Position numbers and translations under genes: made by a program. A stretch of 64,000 nt of DNA from contig VGMG01000004.1 of the NCBI GenBank assembly GCA_016866495.1, forward strand, positions 62,001 through 126,000, written 5' to 3'. The stretch is from Chlamydiota bacterium (GTDB lineage Bacteria > Chlamydiota > Chlamydiia > Chlamydiales > RGXB01). A model generated the notes under the pieces. The model did not search any database, had not been told where the DNA came from, and saw only the letters and a program-made list of their open reading frames with translations. Shown here in pieces: positions 35,049 to 43,074 of the stretch; within the stretch, counting starts at the first letter, position 1, and each line of letters opens with the position of its first letter.

Positions 35049-36355
35049 AGGCCTACGAGATTCCTTTTGATAAGGTTGTCTCCTCTGAAGAGGAGCAGCG
35101 CATAGAGGACCTGAGCATCGCTCAAGGTCAAGATCCTCGCCTCTATAATAAAAGAGCCGCAGAACAAGTCGCGTATGCTTTAGATCGTTACGTAAAAAAA
35201 CACCATCTTTGCCCAGTGGTTCACTGCCTTATTGGAAAAGGCAATAACGGAAAAGACGGGATTGCAGCTATACAAACTCTAAAAAAACTTGGCTACGAGC
35301 TCTTCGAGGGGTTAGACCATTTGGATCGAAAGGGTGTGATCTTGGATGCTCTATATGGAATTGGTTTTCATGGAGAGATTCTTGGTGAAGAGGCCCATCA
35401 AGTATTAGCTGCAAATGGTAGTGGTTTGCCCATTCTTTCGGTAGATATCCCGTCAGGCGTCCATGGTAGCACCGGATTTGTCAGTGTTTTTCACATCCAA
35501 GCAACACATTGCATAGCAATTGGCACCTATAAATTAGGACATATGGTTAACGCTGGGTATCAAGCCTACAAAACCATCGAGCTTGTCGATTTCGGACTCA
35601 AAAAAGTCTTCATGGATCAGATGGAAGAGGTCTCTAGGGTGGTCCGTTTGTCTTCGCTCAAAGAGCCTGAATTACCCAAGGTGGTACACAAATATGACAG
35701 AGGTTATGTCGGTATTATAGCCGGCTCACTGGGGATGGAGGGCTCAGCATACATGAGTGCAAAAGCAGCCCACAGAGCCGGTGCGGGTATGGTGCGCCTT
35801 TTTTGTGATAGTGATTTTCACCTACCTTTAGTGGAAGCCGTTCTTTCACCGCAAACCATAGAAGAGTTCCGGTTGTGGTTGCCTAAGTTAGATGTTGTCT
35901 TGATCGGTCCTGGGTTAAGTGAATCAAAAAAAGAGTTCGTTGAACAGGTGTTTGATACCCTAGTTGACCATCCCAAACCTTTGATAGTTGATGCGGGAGC
36001 CATCCCTTTTTATGTGAACCGATTAAAAAAACCCTTCGCTATTGTAACGCCCAATGGGGCTGAAATGCGTTTTTTGTGCAATTCTAGAAAAGAGAATTTC
36101 ATTCTTTTTGAAAAGGGTGCCCCTACATGGATTTTTGATCCCAAAGAAACTAAACCCTACGTCATTTTAGAGGCTCAGCCCAAGCTTGCTACTGCGGGTG
36201 CTGGGGATGTATTAGGCGGCATTATGGCGGCCTATCTTTCGAGAACTCAAGATTATTTGGAGTCGGCTGTTTTAGCTGCAAAGCGCCTTTTAAAGGCTGT
36301 AGATGCTTGCCCCCAAGAATTTCCCCTGGCAACAGAAATCATAGACAAGATTTAA
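35045..36355 (+). CDS. nnr: Bifunctional NAD(P)H-hydrate epimerase/dehydratase
   Basis: Repairs hydrated NADH and NADPH. 436 residues. The N-terminal epimerase half (about 1-200) has LIGKGNNGKDGI and LSVDIPSGVHG; the C-terminal ADP-dependent dehydratase half (about 215-436) has MSAKAAHRAGAGMVRLF, IVTPNGAEM and ATAGAGDVLGGIMAAYL (family TPGTGDVLAG). The start is TTG at 35045, overlapping the gpsA stop (TTGA). It ends in a 4-bp tail-to-tail overlap with the PBP gene. Placing it with gpsA links NAD(P)H quality to a dehydrogenase step. Confidence 0.9.
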   Translation: MKAYEIPFDKVVSSEEEQRIEDLSIAQGQDPRLYNKRAAEQVAYALDRYVKKHHLCPVVHCLIGKGNNGKDGIAAIQTLKKLGYELFEGLDHLDRKGVILDALYGIGFHGEILGEEAHQVLAANGSGLPILSVDIPSGVHGSTGFVSVFHIQATHCIAIGTYKLGHMVNAGYQAYKTIELVDFGLKKVFMDQMEEVSRVVRLSSLKEPELPKVVHKYDRGYVGIIAGSLGMEGSAYMSAKAAHRAGAGMVRLFCDSDFHLPLVEAVLSPQTIEEFRLWLPKLDVVLIGPGLSESKKEFVEQVFDTLVDHPKPLIVDAGAIPFYVNRLKKPFAIVTPNGAEMRFLCNSRKENFILFEKGAPTWIFDPKETKPYVILEAQPKLATAGAGDVLGGIMAAYLSRTQDYLESAVLAAKRLLKAVDACPQEFPLATEIIDKI

Positions 36356-39300
36356 GAGGGGTTTTTTCTATTTTCTTGAATCTGAAGAAACTTTTTTGTC
36401 ATTTCTACAGCTAAAGGGAGTGCCTCTTTTCCATAATCTCCAAACCGCAAATAGACTACTACAACTAAATCCGGGTTTTCAAACATAGGAAAATTCTCGT
36501 CGTAATGTGCTAAAGCGAACCAGGTGTGCTTTACAAGTGCTGAATCCCCCTCCTTATCTAAAAAGGGGCGGTAACTGATCTGCGCGGTAGCGGTTTTGCC
36601 GATCATGGAGGGGCGCAATTTTAGATAATCTTTTTTCCACTCGGGGTGTTTGAAGTAGGTACGAATTGCCTCTGGGCGAGCACCTCCCCGTTCTCCGTTC
36701 AGAACTTTATGCATCCCTTTAAGCAGTGGATAAGAGAGCTCGCGCGGAAAAGCAAAAGCCTGCATTGTGACCGGTTCAAAAGGTAAAATAAAGGGGCGAA
36801 GAGTGTGATTCAACGTCTCAGAAAAAATCGCCGGTTCCACTTGAAAGGGGGCGAAGTATTGTCGAAAGCGTTTGTTATTAGTTTGTTTGGGTGTATAAGC
36901 TCCTAAAAGAGCTTGAGCCACGTGGGGTTTTTTGAGTTGCCCTTCTGTGACTAATGCCCCGAGTAAATTAGCTACTTGTAGAGGGGTAACTGTCAGTAGG
37001 TGCTGGCCGATTGCAAAGGCGTATAAACCGGTTTTGTTGTAGCTGAGATCAAAAGGCAGAGTTCCTCCGATCTCCATTGGTAGATCTATGCCGGTGCGGC
37101 TGCCTAAACCCATCAATTTCGAGGCATTCAAAAGCTCCTCATCTGCGCCATCCGCAAGAAGAGAAAAATAGATGTTGGAGGATTGCTCAATAGCACGCTC
37201 TAAATCACATTTACCGATAGCGTGGTCGCTTCTGGGAAGGCGTCCTCCACGAAAATTACGGGTGATCGGGGTTCCGTCTTGCAAAAATCCGAGAATATTT
37301 TTGGGATCAGATGCATCTTTTTTGGGACCCTCATCTCGTATTGTCAAAGGATTGGGATCAAACGGCTTTGTAAAATCCAATTCTTTTTCTAAGTGTCTTT
37401 TCAGCCCTGTGTAAGCCGAGACAATTTTGAAAATAGATCCTAGCGGAGCAGATTCCTGATAAGCGAATGAGCGGCTAAAACCAAATCCGTGCTTGGGATA
37501 GAAAGCTTGGGCAAGTTGTTTTTCTCGCCCTTCAAGCATTTTGCTTGTGCGCACAACATGAATTAAATTTTGGAGTAGATGGGCAGGAAAATCCTGTAAT
37601 CTTCTTTGAATTTGTGCAACTGAAGGGGTTTTTGCAAGTTCACGACAAAGGCAAAACTTAGGATCAAATAGAGGGGCGATATTAGCTCCAACAAGTGCCG
37701 ATGAGATCAATAGCGAACGATTTTTTTCGTAAAAAGTCTCAAAAAAATCCTCTTCTTTGGGTTTTAGGTAATCCAGATAAGGGAGTTTTCCCCCATTTTT
37801 TCGCACTTTGGCTAAATAGGAGGGAAAATAATTTTTTCTAAAAATAGGCATGTAGGTGTTTTTGAAAAGGGTGCGGCTTTGTCGTATCACCTCCTTTTCT
37901 AATTTACGAATTTGTTGGCATAAGGCGACAAAATGCTCAATAGGCTCGTCGCTTAGGGCTATTTTTAAAGGGTCACTAAAATTTTCTAGTGGTGCAAAAA
38001 GATGGCAAAGATCGTACAGTAACAACCGGTCTTTCGAGTGACGAATTTTGGAAAATAGGGGATCTAAAAACTCCTTTTCTCCCAAAAGGTCTATGGGAAC
38101 TACAAAATGGATCTCTTTTGCATCATTTCCATAAAGTCCATCTAAAAGAATTTGCACCGATTGCTGCTGAAAATGGTGTAACAAAGCTTGTACAGCTTGT
38201 TGTAAGAACAGCATTTTTCCTACAGTGTGTAATTTTGCAAGAGACTTTCTTACTTGACAGTCTGTAGATAACACCTGGTCTAAAAACATCTCGTAAGTCA
38301 AATAGGTCGATTCAAAAAAGCACTCTTTTGTTTTAGGGTCTTGCCTCTCTTTCATCAAAGGCTTTTCCCCGTCAAAAATTTCCAAGATATGGTCACTGGA
38401 TTCCAGCCACATTTTTGGATCCATTTCAGGGTGCATTCTCGGATAGGATGCTAGAGCTAAAACAGCTGAAGTTTTGGGATCCATGACAACAATTGCACCC
38501 CCTTTTATGAACGGCGAGGCTATTTTGCTGTGATCGATACTCAAAAGTTTGAATTGCTCATCACGCTCTTTTTCGTTTCTGATTAAAAGTTCTTCAGCAT
38601 GTTTTTGCAATTCTAAGTCCATTGTGAGTAAAAGCCTCTTTCCCGGTAGCGCATCTACCGACTCGGGGAGTTTTCTTAAAAAGCGCCCCTTTACATCCAC
38701 TTCGAATCGCTCCTTTCCGGGAAAACCTCTTAAGTGGTTGTCATAAACTTCCTCAACACCCATGCGTCCCATGTAAGAGTTCAAACGATAGTGCAGTTTT
38801 TGAAGCTCTTGGTATCTTTCTTGAGCTTTTTGTATTGAAAAATAGCCGATTGGCAGGGGAGCTGGGATTTTTTCTTTTCTTTTTTTAAAAAAAGATCTTA
38901 AAGTCTCTAACTCATGCTGAATCGAGGCCATTTGCGTGTTTTGAATGGGACCCACTGAACCCAAGATATGAAGGCCAACCGGTCCTTGAGGATACTGGCG
39001 CTTGGAGCGTATCTTTACATCGAGCCCGGGCCAGCTGCGCTCTTCCATTTTCAAGCGATAGAATGTTTCCTCTTTTACGTCCTGTTTCAGCGGAAAAAAA
39101 GTGTTGGGAAATAGGGCCGATTTAGAAAAAATGAGATCCTCAATCCCTTGCCGGTCGATTCCTAGGTTGTCTGCTAAAAAATTGGCTAGTTGCTCAATAT
39201 ATTCTTTTCGGGGAAAAGTTTTTTGACCGTTTTTGATTGTGATTCGTGGAATCAGAGCGATTTTATCAAAAGTAACCCCCACATCATACGCAATTCGATT

Positions 39301-39507
39301 GATCACTAGCGGTCTATTATATCGGTCACGAATGGTTCCGCGATCGGGTTCTACGTGAATCGAAAGCTCGCGAGGGCTTTTAGATTGCTCTAAATAGGAG
39401 TCGTGTAAAAAAAGCGTAAGATAGGCGATTCGGCCAAAAGAGAGAAGAAAAATAAACCCAAATAAAAATAGTGCTATAAGGGGTTGGTTTGTGGAGGAGC
39501 CACGCAT
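36352..39507 (-). CDS. pbp2: Large penicillin-binding protein 2 (class B transpeptidase)
   Basis: Cross-links peptidoglycan at the elongation or division site. 1051 residues, like the oversized chlamydial PBP2 and much longer than E. coli PBP2 (633). Membrane helix about 10-30, dimerisation domain with RGTIRDRYNRPL, then the transpeptidase domain with an insertion of roughly 300 residues between GGAIVVMDPKTSAVLALASYP and the active site. Active-site motifs: SIFK (SxxK) after ESAPLG, SSN (SxN) in EQSSNIYFSL, and KTA where the family has KTG/KSG (MIGKTATAQ). The ATG at 39507 is preferred over a TTG at 39510. It sits next to rpsB, but the ompA gene found between them in Chlamydia is absent. Confidence 0.92.
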   Translation of the reverse strand: MRGSSTNQPLIALFLFGFIFLLSFGRIAYLTLFLHDSYLEQSKSPRELSIHVEPDRGTIRDRYNRPLVINRIAYDVGVTFDKIALIPRITIKNGQKTFPRKEYIEQLANFLADNLGIDRQGIEDLIFSKSALFPNTFFPLKQDVKEETFYRLKMEERSWPGLDVKIRSKRQYPQGPVGLHILGSVGPIQNTQMASIQHELETLRSFFKKRKEKIPAPLPIGYFSIQKAQERYQELQKLHYRLNSYMGRMGVEEVYDNHLRGFPGKERFEVDVKGRFLRKLPESVDALPGKRLLLTMDLELQKHAEELLIRNEKERDEQFKLLSIDHSKIASPFIKGGAIVVMDPKTSAVLALASYPRMHPEMDPKMWLESSDHILEIFDGEKPLMKERQDPKTKECFFESTYLTYEMFLDQVLSTDCQVRKSLAKLHTVGKMLFLQQAVQALLHHFQQQSVQILLDGLYGNDAKEIHFVVPIDLLGEKEFLDPLFSKIRHSKDRLLLYDLCHLFAPLENFSDPLKIALSDEPIEHFVALCQQIRKLEKEVIRQSRTLFKNTYMPIFRKNYFPSYLAKVRKNGGKLPYLDYLKPKEEDFFETFYEKNRSLLISSALVGANIAPLFDPKFCLCRELAKTPSVAQIQRRLQDFPAHLLQNLIHVVRTSKMLEGREKQLAQAFYPKHGFGFSRSFAYQESAPLGSIFKIVSAYTGLKRHLEKELDFTKPFDPNPLTIRDEGPKKDASDPKNILGFLQDGTPITRNFRGGRLPRSDHAIGKCDLERAIEQSSNIYFSLLADGADEELLNASKLMGLGSRTGIDLPMEIGGTLPFDLSYNKTGLYAFAIGQHLLTVTPLQVANLLGALVTEGQLKKPHVAQALLGAYTPKQTNNKRFRQYFAPFQVEPAIFSETLNHTLRPFILPFEPVTMQAFAFPRELSYPLLKGMHKVLNGERGGARPEAIRTYFKHPEWKKDYLKLRPSMIGKTATAQISYRPFLDKEGDSALVKHTWFALAHYDENFPMFENPDLVVVVYLRFGDYGKEALPLAVEMTKKFLQIQENRKNPS

Positions 39508-39691
39508 CAAGACAGTCTCTTAAAAAAAAGTTTTTTTGGGAAGTGGGTAGTCGAAAGATTTTATAAAAAAGGGGCTTTTTTTGTTTGTGAAAAATAGATT
39601 TCAAAATAGGTTATTTTTTTTTGAATATGAAAGCTTGCTTTTTCACTTTTCAAAAAATGGGCTGATCTGGAATACTTTAAGTACCTTTTGA

Positions 39692-39762
39692 GCGCTCATA
39701 GTTTAAAGGTAGAACTTCAGCCTTCCAAGCTGTTGGTGTCGGTTCGATTCCGACTGGGCGCT
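39692..39762 (+). tRNA. tRNA-Gly (anticodon UCC)
   Basis: Acceptor GCGCTCA pairs with TGGGCGC (one G-U pair), D arm GTTT/GAAC, anticodon loop CTTCCAA giving UCC, T arm GTCGG-TTCGATT-CCGAC. Position 27-43 is a U-U mismatch. Discriminator U; CCA not encoded. Confidence 0.92.
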
Positions 39763-39967
39763 TTTTCTTTTTGAACTCTCTAAAAAAACCCTTTTTCCCC
39801 TTTTAAAAAACAGTAAAATCTGCTATTCTCGACCCAGCCGGCCGGTCCATCGTTTTTACCAGCGATAGAATTCTCCTAAAGTAAAAACAATTTTTGATGT
39901 GACTTTGGCATAAACGAACACTATCGCCCAGGAAGGCGCCTGGAGAGGGGAATGCTAAGGAGTTATT

Positions 39968-40789
39968 TTGAGCCACAAAGAGCCAACAATTCAGGAGCTC
40001 ATCGAGGCGGGTGCACACTTTGGTCACCAAACGCGTCGCTGGAATCCAAAAATGAAACGTTTTATCTTCTCTGAAGAGAATGGTATCCACATCATCGATC
40101 TTTCAAAGACTGTACATCAACTCAAAAAGGCCATCGAAGCGGCCTGCTCGATTGTGTCTAAACACAAAAGCGTCCTTTTCGTTGGGACAAAAAAACAGGC
40201 AAAAGATGTAGTCAAAGAGACTGCAGAAGCTTGCCAAGAATTTTACGTTTCTGAGCGCTGGTTGGGCGGAATGTTGACAAACCTTTCCACGATCCGTAAG
40301 TCTGTTAAGAAGCTTGAGAATCTTGAAAAGAAACTCTCGTCTGAAAACAATGAGTACACAAAAAAAGAGCGCCTACTTCTTGGAAAAGACCAGGTGAAAC
40401 TTAGCCGTAACCTTTCTGGAATTCGTGGTATGCGCCGCGCTCCGGGCTTGATGATCGTAGTAGATCCAAGCAAAGAGGATATTGCTGTTTTAGAAGCAAA
40501 AAAACTGAACATACCGGTGATGGCGATCGTAGACACAAACTGTGATCCATCTTTGATTGACTACGTCATTCCTGCAAACGATGATGCGCAAAAAAGCGTT
40601 AAGGTGATCCTTGATTCTATTTCTAATGCGATCAAAGCTGTAAAAGAGGAGATTGCACCGCAACAACGCGAAGAGTCTTCTTCTGAAAGAGCAGAAAAAT
40701 CGGAAGGGGGCGAAAAAGAGCGCGAACATAAAAAGTCTGATAGACCACGTCGTCCTCGTAAAGAGTCAGTAGCTGAGGTAGCAAAATGA
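39968..40789 (+). CDS. rpsB: 30S ribosomal protein S2
   Basis: 273 residues. The start of S2 is unmistakable (IQELIEAGAHFGHQTRRWNPKM), as are FVGTKKQAKD and APGLMIVVDPSKE. The C-terminus carries a charged tail of about 40 residues (runs of Glu, Lys, Arg and Ser) beyond the usual length. The start codon is TTG at 39968 with AAGGAG about 6 bases upstream, which limits expression of an otherwise strong gene. A 205-base untranslated stretch precedes it, with a small CCAGG/CCTGG stem at about 39929-39943 that could be an autoregulatory leader. First gene of rpsB-tsf-pyrH-frr. Confidence 0.97.
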   Translation: MSHKEPTIQELIEAGAHFGHQTRRWNPKMKRFIFSEENGIHIIDLSKTVHQLKKAIEAACSIVSKHKSVLFVGTKKQAKDVVKETAEACQEFYVSERWLGGMLTNLSTIRKSVKKLENLEKKLSSENNEYTKKERLLLGKDQVKLSRNLSGIRGMRRAPGLMIVVDPSKEDIAVLEAKKLNIPVMAIVDTNCDPSLIDYVIPANDDAQKSVKVILDSISNAIKAVKEEIAPQQREESSSERAEKSEGGEKEREHKKSDRPRRPRKESVAEVAK

Positions 40790-41610
40790 GCGTAGTTTCT
40801 GCAAAAGATGTTGTTCGCTTACGTGAGGTGAGCGGAGTCGGAATGCAAGATTGCAAAAAAGCTCTTGATGAAGCTGGAGGGGATTTTGAGCTCGCTTTGG
40901 AGCATCTTCGTAAAAGAGGATTAGCACAGGCGGCAAAAAAAGCCTCTCGCGAAGCCAAAGAGGGTGTTATCCGTGTTTGCGATGATTCGCACCGCATCGC
41001 TGTTGTAGAGGTGAATTGCGAAACTGATTTCGTTGTGCGTAATGACGATTATCGGGATTTTGCCCAGTCGGTTACAGAGCTTGCTTTGCATAATCACCCT
41101 AAATCACTCGAAGCTCTTCGTGAACACACAGAAGAGAGAAGAGCTGCTTTAGTAGGGAAGATTGGCGAAAATATTGTGATTACCCGCTACACACTTTTAG
41201 AGAAGAAAGAGGGGCATTCTTATGGTATCTATGTGCACGGCGATGGCAAAATCGTTTGTGTAGTGGATATCAAGGGTCTACATATGGGAGATGTTGCTAA
41301 AGAGGTAGCGATGCATTGTGCAGCAGCGCATCCTCACTATCTTTCTCCTACAGATGTTCCAAGTGAAATCATCTCTAAAGAAGAGGAGATTGCTCGTGCG
41401 CAAATTCACGGCAAACCTGAAAACGTCGTACAAAAAATTATCGAAGGGAAGAAAAACACCTACTTTGCTGAAGTCTGCTTGAACAAGCAAAAATTCATTA
41501 AAGATGAGTCCTTGACAATTGAAGAGTATGTGCGTAAAAAAGGTAAGGAACTTGGAGCTGGTGATTTGACGATCATCTCCTCTTTTGTTCGACTACAAGT
41601 TGGGGTGTAA
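40786..41610 (+). CDS. tsf: Elongation factor Ts
   Basis: Nucleotide-exchange factor for EF-Tu. 274 residues with the N-terminal UBA-like segment (VSGVGMQDCKKALDEAGGD), the EF-Tu contact VNCETDFVVRN, and a second core subdomain with a C-terminal MQEW-equivalent missing. Start overlaps the rpsB stop (ATGA). Confidence 0.97.
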   Translation: MSVVSAKDVVRLREVSGVGMQDCKKALDEAGGDFELALEHLRKRGLAQAAKKASREAKEGVIRVCDDSHRIAVVEVNCETDFVVRNDDYRDFAQSVTELALHNHPKSLEALREHTEERRAALVGKIGENIVITRYTLLEKKEGHSYGIYVHGDGKIVCVVDIKGLHMGDVAKEVAMHCAAAHPHYLSPTDVPSEIISKEEEIARAQIHGKPENVVQKIIEGKKNTYFAEVCLNKQKFIKDESLTIEEYVRKKGKELGAGDLTIISSFVRLQVGV

Positions 41611-41614
41611 TCGC

Positions 41615-42298
41615 ATGCAAAAAAGGCGCTTTGTCCTAAAGATCTCAGGAGAAATTCTGTCTCCGATGATCTCGGAGGGGAAGGCTGCCTCTTTGGCGGA
41701 TACTCTAATCGAGCTTTCAAAGCATGCAGAGCTGGCTGTTGTTCTTGGTGCAGGTAATCTGTACCGAGGAAGAGAGGCCGGCTCTTCGATTTTAAGGGGT
41801 GTCGCCGATGAGGTGGGAATGTTGGCAACGGTCATGAATGCAAAGGTTGTCAGCAGTTATTTAAAAGGTATGGGCCGAGTTTTTACAGCAAGACCTATGG
41901 CAACAGACCAACCATATCAAAGAGCAGAAGTGGATTCTTGGTTAAGAGGGGGAGGAGTTGCTTTCTTGTCCTACGGAACAGGGCTTCCCTATTTTTCGAC
42001 CGACTCTGCTGCAGCTTTTTACGCAATCGATCTAAAGGCTGATCAAATTCTCAAAGCCTCAAATGTGGACGGTGTCTACGATAAAGATCCTAAAAAAGAT
42101 CCTCACGCGCACCGCTTATCGCAATTGACCTATCAAGAGGCGATAGAAAAAGATTTGAAGGTGATGGATCAAACAGCTTTTGCTTTGTTAAGGGAGCATC
42201 CGATTCCTATTCGGGTATTCTCCTTTGACGTCTTAGATCAAATACTGAAAAATGAAAATTTAGGTACACACATTTATGGATCTAAAAAAGAAAAATAG
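41615..42298 (+). CDS. pyrH: UMP kinase
   Basis: Phosphorylates UMP to UDP. 227 residues of the amino-acid-kinase fold: VLKISGE, VVLGAGNLYRG, TDSAAAFYAIDLKADQILKASNVDGVYDKDP is the conserved core (written here only as landmarks TDSAAAFYA and VDGVYDKDP), and MDQTAFAL. ATG at 41615 is chosen over an in-frame TTG inside tsf; GGGG lies just before it. Confidence 0.96.
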   Translation: MQKRRFVLKISGEILSPMISEGKAASLADTLIELSKHAELAVVLGAGNLYRGREAGSSILRGVADEVGMLATVMNAKVVSSYLKGMGRVFTARPMATDQPYQRAEVDSWLRGGGVAFLSYGTGLPYFSTDSAAAFYAIDLKADQILKASNVDGVYDKDPKKDPHAHRLSQLTYQEAIEKDLKVMDQTAFALLREHPIPIRVFSFDVLDQILKNENLGTHIYGSKKEK

Positions 42299-42812
42299 CG
42301 ACACGATCGAGCATTTCAAAACGGAGCTGAAAAAATTGCGCTCCGGACGTGTCACTGCGCAGGCCTTAGATCATGTCAAAGTCGATATGATGGGGGCGAT
42401 GAAGCCGTTAAAATCTTGCGGGCAAATTTCTTGCCATGATCGTCAAATTTTGATTGTTCTTTATGATCCATCCATGACGCAAGCGGTTGCAAAAGCCATC
42501 GAGGATTCCTCAAGTTATACGCAAGTTATAATGGAAAAAGGGCAGGTGCGGGTGAATTTTTCCCCACCATCTAAAGAGACAAGACTTGAAACTTTGAAAC
42601 TAGCATCGAAAAAAGCTGAGGAGGCCAAAGTCTCCATTCGTCAGCATCGTAAAGAGATGAATGACCTTTTGAAAAAGCAAAAAACCTCCAATGAAATCAC
42701 AGAGGATATGCAAAAGAAAGGGGAGAAAAAAGCGCAAGAGATGACAGACCAAGCTATCAAAGAAATTGATGGTGCCCTAGCTGAGAAAGAGAAAGAACTC
42801 CAAGAAGTTTGA
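42276..42812 (+). CDS. frr: Ribosome recycling factor
   Basis: Splits post-termination ribosomes with EF-G. 178 residues: helices typical of domain I (KLRSGRVTAQAL), the small beta domain (LIVLYDPS, GQVRVNFSPPSKETR) and C-terminal RQHRKEMNDLLKK. Overlaps the pyrH 3' end by 23 bp. Last gene of the translation operon. Confidence 0.96.
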   Translation: MDLKKKNSDTIEHFKTELKKLRSGRVTAQALDHVKVDMMGAMKPLKSCGQISCHDRQILIVLYDPSMTQAVAKAIEDSSSYTQVIMEKGQVRVNFSPPSKETRLETLKLASKKAEEAKVSIRQHRKEMNDLLKKQKTSNEITEDMQKKGEKKAQEMTDQAIKEIDGALAEKEKELQEV

Positions 42813-42818
42813 AAATAT

Positions 42819-42848
42819 TTGCGAAAAAATAGCTGGTGTTGCTATAGT
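42819..42848 (+). promoter_or_regulatory. Promoter for the tRNA-Glu/tRNA-Lys pair
   Basis: TTGCGA (42819-42824), 18-base spacer, TATAGT (42843-42848), about 17 bases before the first tRNA nucleotide, a normal distance for a tRNA promoter. Confidence 0.55.
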
Positions 42849-42865
42849 AGTGCCATCACTAGCGC

Positions 42866-42938
42866 GGCCCTTTCGTCTAGAGGCCTAGGACACAAGGTTT
42901 TCATCCTTGCAACCGGGGTTCGAATCCCCGAAGGGTCA
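42866..42938 (+). tRNA. tRNA-Glu (anticodon UUC)
   Basis: Acceptor GGCCCTT pairs with AAGGGTC (one G-U); anticodon in GGTTTTCATCC reads UUC; T arm GGGGTTCGAATCCCC. 73 bases; CCA not encoded. Confidence 0.93.
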
Positions 42939-42945
42939 ATATACC

Positions 42946-43018
42946 GAGACATTAGCTCAGTTGGTAGAGCATCTCACTTTTAATGAGAGGGTCGTTGGTT
43001 CGAGTCCAACATGTCTCA
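42946..43018 (+). tRNA. tRNA-Lys (anticodon UUU)
   Basis: Acceptor GAGACAT pairs perfectly with ATGTCTC; D arm GCTCAGTTGGTAGAGC; anticodon loop CTTTTAA reads UUU; T arm TTGGTTCGAGTCCAA. 7 bases after tRNA-Glu, so cotranscribed. Confidence 0.95.
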
Positions 43019-43044
43019 CACTTTTTAAAAAGTGCAAAGTATCT

Positions 43045-43070
43045 AAAACTCCTTTTCAAGGAGTTTTTTT
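43045..43070 (+). terminator. Intrinsic terminator after the tRNA pair
   Basis: AAAACTCCTT (43045-43054) and AAGGAGTTTT (43058-43067) with a 3-base loop, followed by more T. It also lies at the 3' end of the convergent cytidylyltransferase-SDR gene. Confidence 0.85.
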
Positions 43071-43074
43071 ATTC

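Noticed and set aside
39763-39967. Riboswitch or known ribosomal leader before rpsB
   Set aside because: Only a small CCAGG/CCTGG stem is visible; no riboswitch consensus or conserved leader could be matched by eye.
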